Made by a program: the position numbers and the translations under genes. The notes below the pieces were generated by a model, which saw only the letters and a list, made by a program, of their open reading frames with translations, did not search any database and was not told the DNA's origin. This document shows positions 1 to 8,832 of a stretch of DNA of 64,000 nucleotides, one piece after another (positions within the stretch are counted from its first letter, which is position 1; each line of letters starts with the position of its first letter). Location of the stretch: assembly GCF_030544485.1 (NCBI RefSeq), contig NZ_CP130610.1:2418001-2482000 (forward strand), read 5' to 3'. The DNA comes from Halomonas sp. HAL1. GTDB taxonomy: Bacteria > Pseudomonadota > Gammaproteobacteria > Pseudomonadales > Halomonadaceae.

Positions 1-1372
1 GCACACCCTCAAAACCACCATTAGACATCACTACAATACGGTCCAATGGTGACGCTTGCTTGACCACCGCCGCCACCAATTTATCGATGTCATTATGCAG
101 CTGCGCACGCGTCCCCTGAGTGGCTACCAGCTCCTCCATTGACCAATCCAGCCCAACGGGCTGAAACCAAAACACACTATCAGCGTCAGCCACGCTCTCA
201 ACCAAACGTTCGCGCAGTGCGCCCAAGCGCATTGTATTGGAGCGCGGCTCAATGACTGCCAGCAACCGCCCCTTGGTGGTCGCCGCGCGCAACCCTTTAA
301 GCGTGGCGGCAATTGCCGTGGGGTGGTGGGCAAAATCATCAATGACCTGAATACCATTGATTTCACCGCGCACTTCCTGCCGCCTTCTGGGGGTTTCAAA
401 ACGCGCCAGCGCTGCACAACCACGGACTAAATCAACCCCACACACGTTGGCTGCCGCCAACGCTGCCAACGCATTACGAGCGTTATGCTCACCGGTGAGA
501 GACCATTCAACGACACCATCTTCGTCTTGGCCGCTTTGATCCTGGACGGGCTCGCCACCACAATGAAGCACCTGGAAACGGCTGGCATCGTCACGCTCAA
601 GGGTAAGCTGCCATTCACTCGTGGCTTGGTCACCAAAATGAGCGACCGGAGTCCAAGCGCCCTGGGCAAGCACACGCTCAAGAGCGGGCTGCTCATCAGC
701 CACTAAAAGTTGGCCTTGGCTGGGCACGGTACGCACTAAATGATGGAACTGGCGCTCAATCGCGGCCAGATCAGGGAATATATCCGCGTGATCAAACTCA
801 AGGTTATTGAGTATCGCGATATGCGGGCGGTAATGAACGAACTTGGACCGCTTATCGAAGAAGGCCGTGTCGTACTCGTCAGCTTCCACTACAAACGGTG
901 CCCGCGGATCGCCTAAACGCGCCGATACACCAAAATTACGCGGTACACCACCGATTAGGAACCCTGGCGTTAATCCGCCGCTTTCTAATAACCACGCCAA
1001 TATACTCGCAGTGGTCGTCTTTCCATGGGTACCTGCTACCGCAATCACTCGTCGACCAGGCAATACGTGCTCTGCCAACCACTGCGCGCCTGAGGTGTAT
1101 GGCAGGCCACTATTAAGTAGTGCCTCCACCTCTTCATTACCGCGCGACATCGCGTTACCGACTATCACAAGGTCGGGCGTAATGCCCGGTGCTACCGAGA
1201 GGTGATCCGCGTGGTAACCCTCTTTCAAAATAATACCCGCTTCAGCAAGCTGGGTACTCATGGGCGGGTATACATGCTGGTCAGAGCCGCTTACCTGATG
1301 ACCCAACTCACGCGCCAGCAGCGCCAAGCTTCCCATAAAGGTGCCGCAGATACCAATAATATGCAGATGCAT
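1..1372 (-). CDS. mpl: Mpl, UDP-N-acetylmuramate:L-alanyl-gamma-D-glutamyl-meso-diaminopimelate ligase (3' end cut by window)
   Basis: Cytoplasmic Mur-ligase family enzyme of peptidoglycan recycling. It joins the recovered tripeptide L-Ala-gamma-D-Glu-mesoDAP to UDP-MurNAc using ATP. Reading leftward from an ATG at 1370-1372, the first residues are MHLHIIGICGTFMGSLA, the Mpl-type Rossmann start. Near residue 112 is the ATP-binding loop VAGTHGKTTTASILAW. At the left edge the frame reads VVMSNGGFEGV, which in Mpl lies about 20 residues before the C-terminus, so about 457 codons are present and only a short tail is missing. No stop occurs in the frame. The gene stands alone, and an IS30 element lies just upstream. 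Assignment to Mpl rather than MurC rests on the N-terminus and the SNGGF tail. Confidence 0.95.
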   Translation of the reverse strand, partial: MHLHIIGICGTFMGSLALLARELGHQVSGSDQHVYPPMSTQLAEAGIILKEGYHADHLSVAPGITPDLVIVGNAMSRGNEEVEALLNSGLPYTSGAQWLAEHVLPGRRVIAVAGTHGKTTTASILAWLLESGGLTPGFLIGGVPRNFGVSARLGDPRAPFVVEADEYDTAFFDKRSKFVHYRPHIAILNNLEFDHADIFPDLAAIERQFHHLVRTVPSQGQLLVADEQPALERVLAQGAWTPVAHFGDQATSEWQLTLERDDASRFQVLHCGGEPVQDQSGQDEDGVVEWSLTGEHNARNALAALAAANVCGVDLVRGCAALARFETPRRRQEVRGEINGIQVIDDFAHHPTAIAATLKGLRAATTKGRLLAVIEPRSNTMRLGALRERLVESVADADSVFWFQPVGLDWSMEELVATQGTRAQLHNDIDKLVAAVVKQASPLDRIVVMSNGGFEGV

Positions 1373-1519
1373 GGCTTTCGCCCCGTTATTCGCCAATAAA
1401 CTATTCGCAAAGACGTTTAATTAAAAAGCCAAAAGATGGCGTAAAAATAGCCAAATAGCCTAGCATGCTGACTCAATTTGCTCATCTACTCATCGCTATA
1501 AACTGCTTGGCCGCAGAAA

Positions 1520-2592
1520 CTGAGTGCAACACCTAAGAATTTTAGTAAGGTGTTGGATTTATGTCCTATTCAGAACTCAGCATCGAAGAACGTGCCACCA
1601 TACAGGTAAGCCTCAGGCAAGGCATGAGGCTCCGCCAGATTGCTCACATGTTGAGGCGTTCTCCGTCTACCCTCAGCCGTGAAGTACGGCGCAACCAAAC
1701 TCAGTCAGGTGCCTACTGTGCTCATAGTGCGCAGACGCACCGCTGCGCTCGACGCATGGTTTGTCGCCCAAAACGTAAGCTGCTGTTGGGGAGTGAACGC
1801 TTTGAGCTGGTCATTCATATGCTTCGCAACCGCTTGTCTCCAGAACAAATAGCAGGCAAGCTCAAACGCATGATGACGCCCAGTTTTGAAGATGCTTACG
1901 TCTGCCGTGAGACGGTCTACAACGCCATTTACGCCTTGCCTGTGGGCCAGCTTAAGAAAGAGTTGATTCACTGCCTGCGCCAAGGCAAATCGACCCGTAA
2001 GCCTCGCCGTGGTCAGGTCGATCGCCGTGGCCAAATACCCGACATGGTGAGCATTCACCTTCGTCCACCGGAGATAGAGAAGCGCGAAATGCCAGGCCAC
2101 TGGGAGGGCGATTTAATCAAAGGTAAGAACAATGCCTCTGCCGTCGGCACGTTAGTTGAACTCAGCAGTGGCTACGTCATCCTCGCCAAATTACATGACG
2201 CCACAGCGACCTCAGCTGTTGAGGGATTTAGCGCAGCACTCAACCGAATGCCACTAGCCGCACGCAAGAGCATGACGTATGACCAAGGCCGAGAAATGGC
2301 TAAGCATGCACAGATTACCCAAGCAACGGGTGTTGCAATCTACTTTTGTGACCCTCACAGCCCATGGCAACGCGGTAGCAATGAAAACATCAATGGCTTG
2401 ATACGGCAGTATTTACCGAAAGGGACGGATCTGTCGCACCACACCCAAGAGGAACTTGATGCCATTGCATTACAGCTGAATATGCGGCCTCGAAAGCGCT
2501 TTGACTTCAGGTGCCCAGTTGAAGTGCTGGGCGAAATATTGGCGAACACCAAGAAAGCCCACCAGCCATTCATTAAGTAGCGTTGCACTCAG
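1520..2592 (+). mobile_element. IS30-family insertion sequence, copy 1
   Basis: An element of about 1.07 kb with one transposase gene. Its ends carry an 11-bp terminal inverted repeat: CTGAGTGCAAC at 1520-1530 and its complement at 2582-2592. Just inside the left end, CAACACCT and AGGTGTTG can pair to a hairpin ahead of the transposase start. No convincing target duplication could be read. It lies between mpl and the glutaredoxin gene and breaks no visible reading frame. The element is related to, but clearly different from, the second IS30 element at 45297-46366. Confidence 0.85.
1561..2580 (+). CDS. IS30-family transposase
   Basis: DDE transposase of 339 residues, full length for the IS30 family and apparently intact. 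The N-terminus has a helix-turn-helix (IAHMLRRSPSTLSREVRR, about residues 27-44) for binding the element ends. The catalytic triad is readable as D184 (HWEGDL), D241 (MTYDQG) and E275 (QRGSNEN), with the family spacing of 33 residues between the second D and the E. The C-terminal motif RPRKRFDFRCPVEVL is also typical. Start at the ATG, 31 bases inside the left terminal repeat. Probably still able to move its own element, although activity cannot be read from sequence. Confidence 0.95.
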   Translation: MSYSELSIEERATIQVSLRQGMRLRQIAHMLRRSPSTLSREVRRNQTQSGAYCAHSAQTHRCARRMVCRPKRKLLLGSERFELVIHMLRNRLSPEQIAGKLKRMMTPSFEDAYVCRETVYNAIYALPVGQLKKELIHCLRQGKSTRKPRRGQVDRRGQIPDMVSIHLRPPEIEKREMPGHWEGDLIKGKNNASAVGTLVELSSGYVILAKLHDATATSAVEGFSAALNRMPLAARKSMTYDQGREMAKHAQITQATGVAIYFCDPHSPWQRGSNENINGLIRQYLPKGTDLSHHTQEELDAIALQLNMRPRKRFDFRCPVEVLGEILANTKKAHQPFIK

Positions 2593-2754
2593 AGACTGCA
2601 TCCACCCTGTGATTAACGGGTTCAAAACACCCGTCAAGTGACAAATCCTTTCAGTTGTTGCAGGATGCGGCCACTGTTTATCAATGTTGACTATCACTCT
2701 CTTTCCACTCGGCACGCTGATATTAGCCTAACCATCAGCGAAAGGAGCCTTTTG

Positions 2755-3141
2755 ATGCGCATTTTAATCCGCTATTTTTTTCGTGGCGTTCGCTTAGTGC
2801 TTGCCCCGTTTATGCTGATTTCTGAAAAGCTCTCTACGCCTAAGTCAGTTGAACGCTCGCCTGAAGAGCAAGCCACTATTGATCAGACATGCCAGCGGCT
2901 GGCCCTGTATCAATTCCGCACCTGCCCGTTTTGCATCAAGGTACGCAAAGAGATAGCGCGGCTGGGATTGAACATTGAACTGCGCGATGTCCAGCTTGAC
3001 CCTGACCATAAGCAGGCGCTCTTGGAAGGCGGGGGGAAAGTTAAAGTGCCCTGCCTCAAAATTATCCATGACGATGGCCGGGAAGAATGGATGTACGAAT
3101 CTGACACAATCAATGCCTGGTTACATAAGCAGTTTGACTAA
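2755..3141 (+). CDS. Membrane-anchored glutaredoxin-like thiol-disulfide protein
   Basis: A 128-residue protein started at the ATG at 2755, which follows a good ribosome site (AAAGGAG, 6 bases upstream); an earlier in-frame start at 2638 lacks one. Residues 1-22 form a single hydrophobic segment with basic residues (MRILIRYFFRGVRLVLAPFM), so it is probably anchored in the inner membrane. Residues 50-128 are a glutaredoxin/GST-N-like thioredoxin fold with the redox pair C57-PF-C60 and the cis-proline motif VPC at 98-100. The family reduces disulfides or glutathione mixed disulfides, but the partner is unknown. The upstream neighbour is the IS30 element, so it has its own promoter or reads from the element. 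Confidence 0.85.
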   Translation: MRILIRYFFRGVRLVLAPFMLISEKLSTPKSVERSPEEQATIDQTCQRLALYQFRTCPFCIKVRKEIARLGLNIELRDVQLDPDHKQALLEGGGKVKVPCLKIIHDDGREEWMYESDTINAWLHKQFD

Positions 3142-3166
3142 CTAACAGCGTCATACCGTCATGTAT

Positions 3167-3198
3167 TACCCGAAATGGGCAGATGTCGGTTTCGGGTA
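3167..3198. terminator. Hairpin between convergent genes (bidirectional terminator candidate)
   Basis: The 9-bp perfect stem TACCCGAAA / TTTCGGGTA (3167-3175 and 3190-3198) has a 14-base loop and lies exactly between the ends of the glutaredoxin gene and the convergent secreted-protein gene. The T-rich run downstream on the plus strand (ATTTTTTG) lies about 11 bases beyond the stem, so termination strength is uncertain. Confidence 0.5.
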
Positions 3199-3765
3199 TC
3201 AAAACTCGATTTTTTGCGCCTCCACATCAAACGCCACATCAATCTCAATGGTTTCTTCCTGGCTCGGAGGCTCATCTAGCTGTATTTGTAGCGCCAGCAC
3301 GCCCTGTATCGTGCCAACCACGTGAACTCGTTGACTCGTCCGCTCATAGTGCGTCAGCGTTACCTCTACATCGCCCCCTTCAGAGGTGTAGAGCGGCGGT
3401 GAGGTCGAGTCCCCCAGCGGGTGTAACACCACGGCGCTGATCAGCTCCCCTTCGCTTATCGCTAGGCTAATAGACAGCGCTTCTTGAGTCTCCCAAGCTT
3501 CATCATCAACAAACCCTGTGATATCCATAGTGATATGGTCACCTGACTCAATAAATGACGCATTTGAGTCATTGCCATGGCTCAAAATAAACCATTCGCG
3601 TAACTCACCATCTAGCGAGCCTTTGATCTGAGCCGCCATTTCCGAGCTGTGTGGCAAATCATGCTCTGAGCCCTGCTCTGCCTTGGATCCGAACGTTGGT
3701 TCAACGGCGGCAGCTACGGTGGGAAGGTACCAAGCCATAGCTGCCACGACGATTTTTTTCCACAT
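3199..3765 (-). CDS. Secreted protein of unknown function
   Basis: A 188-residue protein that I do not recognise. The N-terminus MWKKIVVAAMAWYLPTVAAA looks like a Sec signal peptide (basic start, hydrophobic core, Ala-X-Ala cleavage near residue 20), so a periplasmic location is inferred. The mature part is acidic, has no cysteine or obvious catalytic motif, and reads like an all-beta domain with alternating hydrophobic strands. The ATG is preceded by GGAGAAGCC. It faces the glutaredoxin gene tail-to-tail and is divergent from the peptide-binding-protein gene, with 274 bases between them. No functional link to either is visible. Confidence 0.75.
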   Translation of the reverse strand: MWKKIVVAAMAWYLPTVAAAVEPTFGSKAEQGSEHDLPHSSEMAAQIKGSLDGELREWFILSHGNDSNASFIESGDHITMDITGFVDDEAWETQEALSISLAISEGELISAVVLHPLGDSTSPPLYTSEGGDVEVTLTHYERTSQRVHVVGTIQGVLALQIQLDEPPSQEETIEIDVAFDVEAQKIEF

Positions 3766-4039
3766 ACGGCTTCTCCGCCTATTCGGGCTTATCTTTTCTC
3801 TTACTACTTTCGTCTAATTATAAGCACGCAATGTGCCGCTACTAGCCACGTCATGTAGCAGATGAATGATGCCTGTCATTATTTCGATTGTATGACGCAA
3901 CAGGCAGTCTCTATGTTGTTAGCCTATGTTATTAAGGTATCTTTCAAGCTGACCGTGTCTGTTTTACGGGTATTTCCGCTCTTTAGCGAGGGAAAGCATC
4001 TGTAAAACGAACAATAAACAATGACCCAAGGGAACAATT

Positions 4040-5620
4040 ATGACGTTCAAGAAAACCCTACTGGCTTCTGTTATTGGTGCAGTGGTTGCAGGTACGACAT
4101 TGCTGCCGATGACGGCAAGTGCTGAAACCCTTCGTATTGGTTACTCTGCCGACCCTGAAACGCTCGATTTACATGAACAACTCTCTGGTGGCGTGCTGCG
4201 TTTCTCTCACCTCGCGTTCGATCCGCTCGTACGCTGGACCAAAGACTTCCAGTTTGAGCCGCGCTTAGCCACCGAATGGGAACAAGTAGACGAAACCACT
4301 ATGCGCATGACACTGCGCGAAGGCGTTACCTTCCACTCTGGTAACGAATTCACCGCTAAAGATGTGGTATGGACTATTGAACGCCTGAAAGAAAGCCCTG
4401 ATTACCGCGCTATTTTTGAACCGGTTGCCAGTGCCGAAGCGGTGGACGACTACACCGTTGAGATCGTTACCACTGAACCTTACCCACTGTTGCTCAACCT
4501 TGCTACGTACATCTTCCCGATGGATAGCGAGTTCTATACGGGTGAAACCGACGACGGTAGCGACAAAGCTGAAATCGTCAAAGCGGGCAACTCCTTCGCT
4601 TCACGCAACGTTTCAGGCACCGGCCCGTTCATTGTGACTGACCGTCGCCAAGGCGTTCGGGTTGATTTCGAACGTTTCGAAGATTACTGGGACACTGAGA
4701 GCGAAGGCAACGTATCCAACATCGTCATGACGCCTATCGCTGAAAACGCCTCTCGCGTTGCGGCACTGCTTTCTGGCGGCGTTGACTTTATTGATGCCGT
4801 TCCGCCCAACGATTTAGACCGAGTCCGTGAAGCAGATGGCGTCAATCTGATTGAGATAGACGGTACCCGCATCATTGGCTTCCAAATGAATGAAGAGCGC
4901 GTAGAAGCCTTCCAAGACGCCCGCGTTCGCCAAGCAGTTGATCTGGCTATTAATCAAGAAGGCATTGCAGACCGTTTGATGCGTGGGTTTGCTAACCCGG
5001 CTGGACAGTTCTCGCCAGAGGGTTACTCAGGCCACAACCCTGATTTAACGCCACGCTACGATATCGAACGCGCCAAAGAGCTAATGGCAGAAGCGGGATA
5101 TGAAGAGGGCTTCAGCGTTGAAATGATCGCCCCCAACAACCGCTACGTGAACGATGCCCAGATTGCCCAAGCAGTGGCCAACATGCTGGCACAAATCAAC
5201 ATCAAAGTTGATCTACGCACCATGCCACTCGCCCAGTACTGGCCTGAGTACGATACCCGCGAATCCGATATGGCAATGATCGGCTGGCACGCCGATACGG
5301 AAGACAGCGCTAACTTCTTCCAGTACCTCACCTTCTGTATCGATGAAGAAACCGGCGCGGGTCAGTACAACTACGGCAGTTACTGCAACGAAGAGATTGA
5401 TGCACTAGTAACCGAAGCGGATGGCGAAACGGATCTGGAAAAACGCAACGAAATGCTGCGTGAAGCCGAAGCTATGCTTTACGAAGACGTCGGTTTCATC
5501 ATGCTGCACTGGCAGAACCTTGCCTACGCCGCGGCGGATGGTGTTGAGGTCGAGCCGGTGGTGAACGCTATCGACTTCCCTTACCTGGGTGACTTGGTCG
5601 TTAAAAGCAGCGACGACTAA
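4040..5620 (+). CDS. Periplasmic peptide-binding protein of an ABC importer (SBP family 5, DppA-like)
   Basis: A 526-residue solute-binding protein of the dipeptide/oligopeptide family. Residues 1-28 are a signal peptide ending in TASA, followed by the mature start ETLRIGYSADPETLDLH, the classic family-5 opening. The sequence then runs through the typical motifs GTGPF, AVDLAINQ and the C-terminal MLHWQNLAYA. It would capture peptides, or related solutes such as nickel chelates or glutathione, in the periplasm and pass them to the permease pair encoded next. It heads a run of five genes (binding protein, two permeases, two ATPases). A strong hairpin follows it, a common way to keep the binding protein in excess over the membrane parts. 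Exact substrate cannot be read. Confidence 0.93.
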   Translation: MTFKKTLLASVIGAVVAGTTLLPMTASAETLRIGYSADPETLDLHEQLSGGVLRFSHLAFDPLVRWTKDFQFEPRLATEWEQVDETTMRMTLREGVTFHSGNEFTAKDVVWTIERLKESPDYRAIFEPVASAEAVDDYTVEIVTTEPYPLLLNLATYIFPMDSEFYTGETDDGSDKAEIVKAGNSFASRNVSGTGPFIVTDRRQGVRVDFERFEDYWDTESEGNVSNIVMTPIAENASRVAALLSGGVDFIDAVPPNDLDRVREADGVNLIEIDGTRIIGFQMNEERVEAFQDARVRQAVDLAINQEGIADRLMRGFANPAGQFSPEGYSGHNPDLTPRYDIERAKELMAEAGYEEGFSVEMIAPNNRYVNDAQIAQAVANMLAQINIKVDLRTMPLAQYWPEYDTRESDMAMIGWHADTEDSANFFQYLTFCIDEETGAGQYNYGSYCNEEIDALVTEADGETDLEKRNEMLREAEAMLYEDVGFIMLHWQNLAYAAADGVEVEPVVNAIDFPYLGDLVVKSSDD

Positions 5621-5684
5621 TCATGTCCATCGCGCATTAATTGCATAGTGCCAAAAGAGTCACTGCAATATTAACTGCCAGTAT

Positions 5685-5716
5685 GCTTCGCTCCCTAAGC
5701 GTTTAGGGAGCGAAGC
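5685..5716 (+). terminator. Strong hairpin between binding-protein and permease genes
   Basis: A perfect 14-bp stem (GCTTCGCTCCCTAA and its complement) with the 4-base loop GCGT is followed by CTTTTATTT. It has the form of an intrinsic terminator and lies 65 bases after the binding-protein stop and before the permease start. It probably lets only part of the transcription continue, or protects the 3' end of the upstream message. Confidence 0.8.
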
Positions 5717-5805
5717 CTTTTATTTGGCGGCACGAACCTGCAAGCACTTTGAATAACCATGCCCCTACTTTCTTTGATGAACCCTTCACATAGGTGGCGT
5801 ACGCC

Positions 5806-6855
5806 ATGATTGCCTTTTTAATCAAGCGGCTGATGCACGCGATTTTGGTGATGTTTGTCATCAGCGTGTTGGCCTTCGCCATTCAGGACAACCTGGGTGA
5901 CCCCGTACAGCAGATGGTCGGCCAATCAGTGCCGGAAAGCGAACGCGAAGAGATTCGCGAGCGTTTAGGCCTAAATGACCCCTTCCTGGTGCAATACGCG
6001 CGTTTTGCTAAAAATGCCGTTCAAGGTGATTTTGGCTACTCGTATTTTTACCGCGAACCGGCGTTAGAAGTCATTGCTCGCCACTTACCCGCCACCCTGG
6101 AGCTGGTATTTGCGGCGACACTGATAATTGTGCTGTTTTCAGTACCTATCGGGGTATACAGCGCGATCAAACCGCGATCGCCAATTTCACGACTATTCAT
6201 GGGTGTATCGATCATCGGTATTTCAATCCCCGTGTTTCTAACCGCGATCGTGCTTATTCAAATTTTCGCGATTGGCGTTACCGTGACGCTATTCCCAGAA
6301 AGTACCGGCTGGGGCGCTTGGTTAAACGCCTTCTTTTCTACCGAAGGAAACATGCCGTCCTTTGGCCGTGGCTATGATCTGGTGAATGTGGTGGGTAACT
6401 GGGATACCAATTTAGCCACCTGGAACGGCTTACAGCATCTAGTATTACCGGCCGTCTCACTGGCCTCTATCATGTTGCCGCTATTTATTCGCCTTATCCG
6501 CGCCGAAATGATGGAAGTCCTGCAGTCGGAGTACGTTAAGTACGCCCGCGCCAAGGGTATCTCTATGCGCCGCGTATATTTTGTTCACGCGCTTAAAAAC
6601 ACCATGCTACCGGTGATTACCGTCGGCGGCGTACAGATCGGCACCATGGTGGCGTACACCATTCTGACCGAGACCGTTTTCCAATGGCCGGGCATGGGTT
6701 TGATGTTTTTGGATGCGATCAACCGCGCTGATATTCCGCTCATCGTCTCCTACCTGATGATTGTCGGCGTTATTTTTGTCGTCACCAATACGATTGTGGA
6801 TCTGATCTACGGTCTGGTGAACCCCACCGTTAAACTGACTGGGAAGCCCGCATGA
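5806..6855 (+). CDS. ABC peptide importer permease 1 (DppB-like)
   Basis: Inner-membrane permease with about six hydrophobic segments. The first starts at FLIKRLMHAILVMFVISVLAF, and the family domain (BPD_transp_1) covers roughly residues 95-345. The EAA-type loop that contacts the ATPase is seen as EYVKYARAKGISMRRVYFVHAL. The ATG at 5806 gives 349 residues and has AGGTGG 8 bases upstream; an in-frame GTG at 5794 is possible. It pairs with the second permease, whose start overlaps its stop by 4 bp, so the two are translationally coupled. Confidence 0.92.
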   Translation: MIAFLIKRLMHAILVMFVISVLAFAIQDNLGDPVQQMVGQSVPESEREEIRERLGLNDPFLVQYARFAKNAVQGDFGYSYFYREPALEVIARHLPATLELVFAATLIIVLFSVPIGVYSAIKPRSPISRLFMGVSIIGISIPVFLTAIVLIQIFAIGVTVTLFPESTGWGAWLNAFFSTEGNMPSFGRGYDLVNVVGNWDTNLATWNGLQHLVLPAVSLASIMLPLFIRLIRAEMMEVLQSEYVKYARAKGISMRRVYFVHALKNTMLPVITVGGVQIGTMVAYTILTETVFQWPGMGLMFLDAINRADIPLIVSYLMIVGVIFVVTNTIVDLIYGLVNPTVKLTGKPA

Positions 6856-7808
6856 GCACCACAAGTAATTCTTCACAAGCGAGTGCTTCACCCGGCCGCT
6901 GGGAGCGCGTGCGCGACTCCTATATGTGGTACAGCTTCAAGCGTGACCGCACCGCACAGCTCTGTCTGGCCGTGTTTATTTGCATGGTTATCGCTGCCTT
7001 TGCCTCCCCGCTGTTGGCGCCAACCAATCCTTACGACCTTGCTCAGATTGACATCATGTCATCTGAACTGCCGCCCTTCTGGATTGACGGCGCCGATGAT
7101 CGCTATGCCTTGGGCACCGATGCCCAAGGCCGTGATTTATGGTCAATTGTGCTGTACGGCACACGCGTATCGCTACTGATCGGCTTTGGCGCGGTCATTT
7201 TGCAAGCGCTGCTAGGGGTCACTTTCGGCCTGATGGCGGGCTATCTTGGCGGGCGTGTCGATACTATATTGATGCGGCTAGCGGATATTCAGCTCTCCTT
7301 CTCGACGCTAATGGTCGCTATCGTGGTAGGCGCTTTGGTCAAAGCGACCATGGGCAGCGCTTTCTATAGCCAATACGCAGTGATGATGCTGATCCTGATT
7401 ATCGGCCTGGCCGAATGGCCACAGTATGCCCGCACCGTTCGCGCCTCGGTGCTGGCAGAGAAAAACAAAGAGTACGTAGATGCTGCCCGTGTAATGGGGC
7501 TGCGCAGTAAGCGCATTATGTTCCGTCACGTGTTGCCCAACACCATGTCGCCGATCTTCGTTATCTCGACCGTACAGATTGCCAACGCGATTATTTCTGA
7601 AGCGGCGCTGTCGTTTCTGGGGCTTGGGATGCCAGAAACGCATCCATCTCTGGGCTCGTTGATTAAATCAGGCTTTGACTATATTCAGTCCGGCTCCTGG
7701 TGGATCACTCTCATTCCTGGTGCGGTACTGGTCGTGCTGGTGCTGTCGATCAATCTACTTGGTGACTGGCTGCGCGATGTCATGAACCCACGACTCTACA
7801 AAGGCTGA
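6852..7808 (+). CDS. ABC peptide importer permease 2 (DppC-like)
   Basis: A 318-residue inner-membrane permease and partner of the preceding one. An N-terminal cytoplasmic stretch of about 35 residues precedes the first membrane segment (LCLAVFICMVIAAFASPLL). The motif LGTDAQGRDLWSIVLYGTRVSL is characteristic of DppC/OppC proteins. The ATPase-contact loop EYVDAARVMGLRSKRIMFRHVL follows near residue 215. The start ATGA overlaps the stop of the upstream permease. Together they form the transmembrane channel of the importer. Confidence 0.92.
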   Translation: MSTTSNSSQASASPGRWERVRDSYMWYSFKRDRTAQLCLAVFICMVIAAFASPLLAPTNPYDLAQIDIMSSELPPFWIDGADDRYALGTDAQGRDLWSIVLYGTRVSLLIGFGAVILQALLGVTFGLMAGYLGGRVDTILMRLADIQLSFSTLMVAIVVGALVKATMGSAFYSQYAVMMLILIIGLAEWPQYARTVRASVLAEKNKEYVDAARVMGLRSKRIMFRHVLPNTMSPIFVISTVQIANAIISEAALSFLGLGMPETHPSLGSLIKSGFDYIQSGSWWITLIPGAVLVVLVLSINLLGDWLRDVMNPRLYKG

Positions 7809-7815
7809 GGACACC

Positions 7816-8832
7816 ATGGCACTACTTGAAGTCAATAATCTTGATGTCCGCTTTGCGCTGCGCCAGGGTGAAGTCCACGCCTTGCGGGACATTAGTTTCA
7901 GCCTTGAGCGCGGTGAGCGCTTGGGCATTGTCGGTGAATCTGGCGCAGGTAAATCTGTCGCGGCTTTTTCGCTGCTTAACTTAATTTCCAAGCCAGGCTT
8001 TATTGCCGGCGGCACCGTCAACTTTGACGGCCAAGTGCTCAACCATATGTCTGAGCGCGGCCTGCGCAAAGTGCGCGGCAATCGTGTTTCGATGATCTTC
8101 CAAGATCCGATGATGACGCTCAACCCAGTGCTCTCCATTGGCGCGCAAATGGTTGAGTGTTTGAAAGCACACCGGCGTATTTCCTCCAAAGAAGCCCGCG
8201 CGATTGCCTTGGATAAGCTGCAACAGGTGCAAATTCCCTCACCGGAAACGCGTTTGGATCAGTACCCTCACGAGCTATCCGGCGGTATGCGCCAGCGGAT
8301 TATTATCGCCATTGCGCTGCTGCTCGATCCTGACATCATTATCGCCGACGAGCCCACTACGGCGCTTGATGTAACGATACAGGCCGAGATCATGGCCCTG
8401 CTGCTGGATCTTTGTGAGCAGCACAACGTAGGGCTTATTCTGATCACCCACGACCTGGGCGTGGTCAGCCAGGTCACCCAACGCATGCTGGTCATGTACG
8501 CGGGCCGGGTGATTGAGCAAGGGCCGACACGGGAAATCATTAATGACCCGCAGCACCCCTATACCCAAGGGCTAATCAACGCCTTGCCACAGATGGCAAC
8601 GCCAGGCGAAAAGCTCAACCAGATTCGCGGCAGTATGCCATCGCTTTCTAACCTGCCAAGCGGCTGCGCGTTTCATCCACGCTGCGATTTTATCAATCGC
8701 GCCGATGGCCAGCCCCGCCCCGCCTGCACCCAGCAAGTGCCTGAGTTTGTCGAGTCCGGCAATTGCCGCGTGGCGTGCCACATGGTGGCTGAAATGCTTG
8801 AAGACCGCCGTTTGAAGGAGGAAACCTCATGA
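7816..8832 (+). CDS. ABC peptide importer ATPase (DppD-like)
   Basis: A 338-residue nucleotide-binding subunit. Visible motifs are Walker A GESGAGKS (about residues 39-46), Q-loop [10 protein letters not shown], signature LSGGMRQR, Walker [13 protein letters not shown] and the switch His in LITHDLG. The C-terminus has the oligopeptide-transporter extension with clustered cysteines ([10 protein letters not shown] ... PACTQ ... CRVACH), which in this family can bind an iron-sulfur cluster. It starts 7 bases after the second permease and overlaps the next ATPase by 4 bp. The two ATPases form the heterodimer that powers the importer. Confidence 0.93.
   Translation: MALLEVNNLDVRFALRQGEVHALRDISFSLERGERLGIVGESGAGKSVAAFSLLNLISKPGFIAGGTVNFDGQVLNHMSERGLRKVRGNRVSMIFQDPMMTLNPVLSIGAQMVECLKAHRRISSKEARAIALDKLQQVQIPSPETRLDQYPHELSGGMRQRIIIAIALLLDPDIIIADEPTTALDVTIQAEIMALLLDLCEQHNVGLILITHDLGVVSQVTQRMLVMYAGRVIEQGPTREIINDPQHPYTQGLINALPQMATPGEKLNQIRGSMPSLSNLPSGCAFHPRCDFINRADGQPRPACTQQVPEFVESGNCRVACHMVAEMLEDRRLKEETS

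Noticed and set aside
2616..2636. ACGGGT/ACCCGT hairpin after IS30 copy 1
   Set aside because: Only a 6-bp stem without a T-run and not placed at a gene end with matching direction; not called a terminator.
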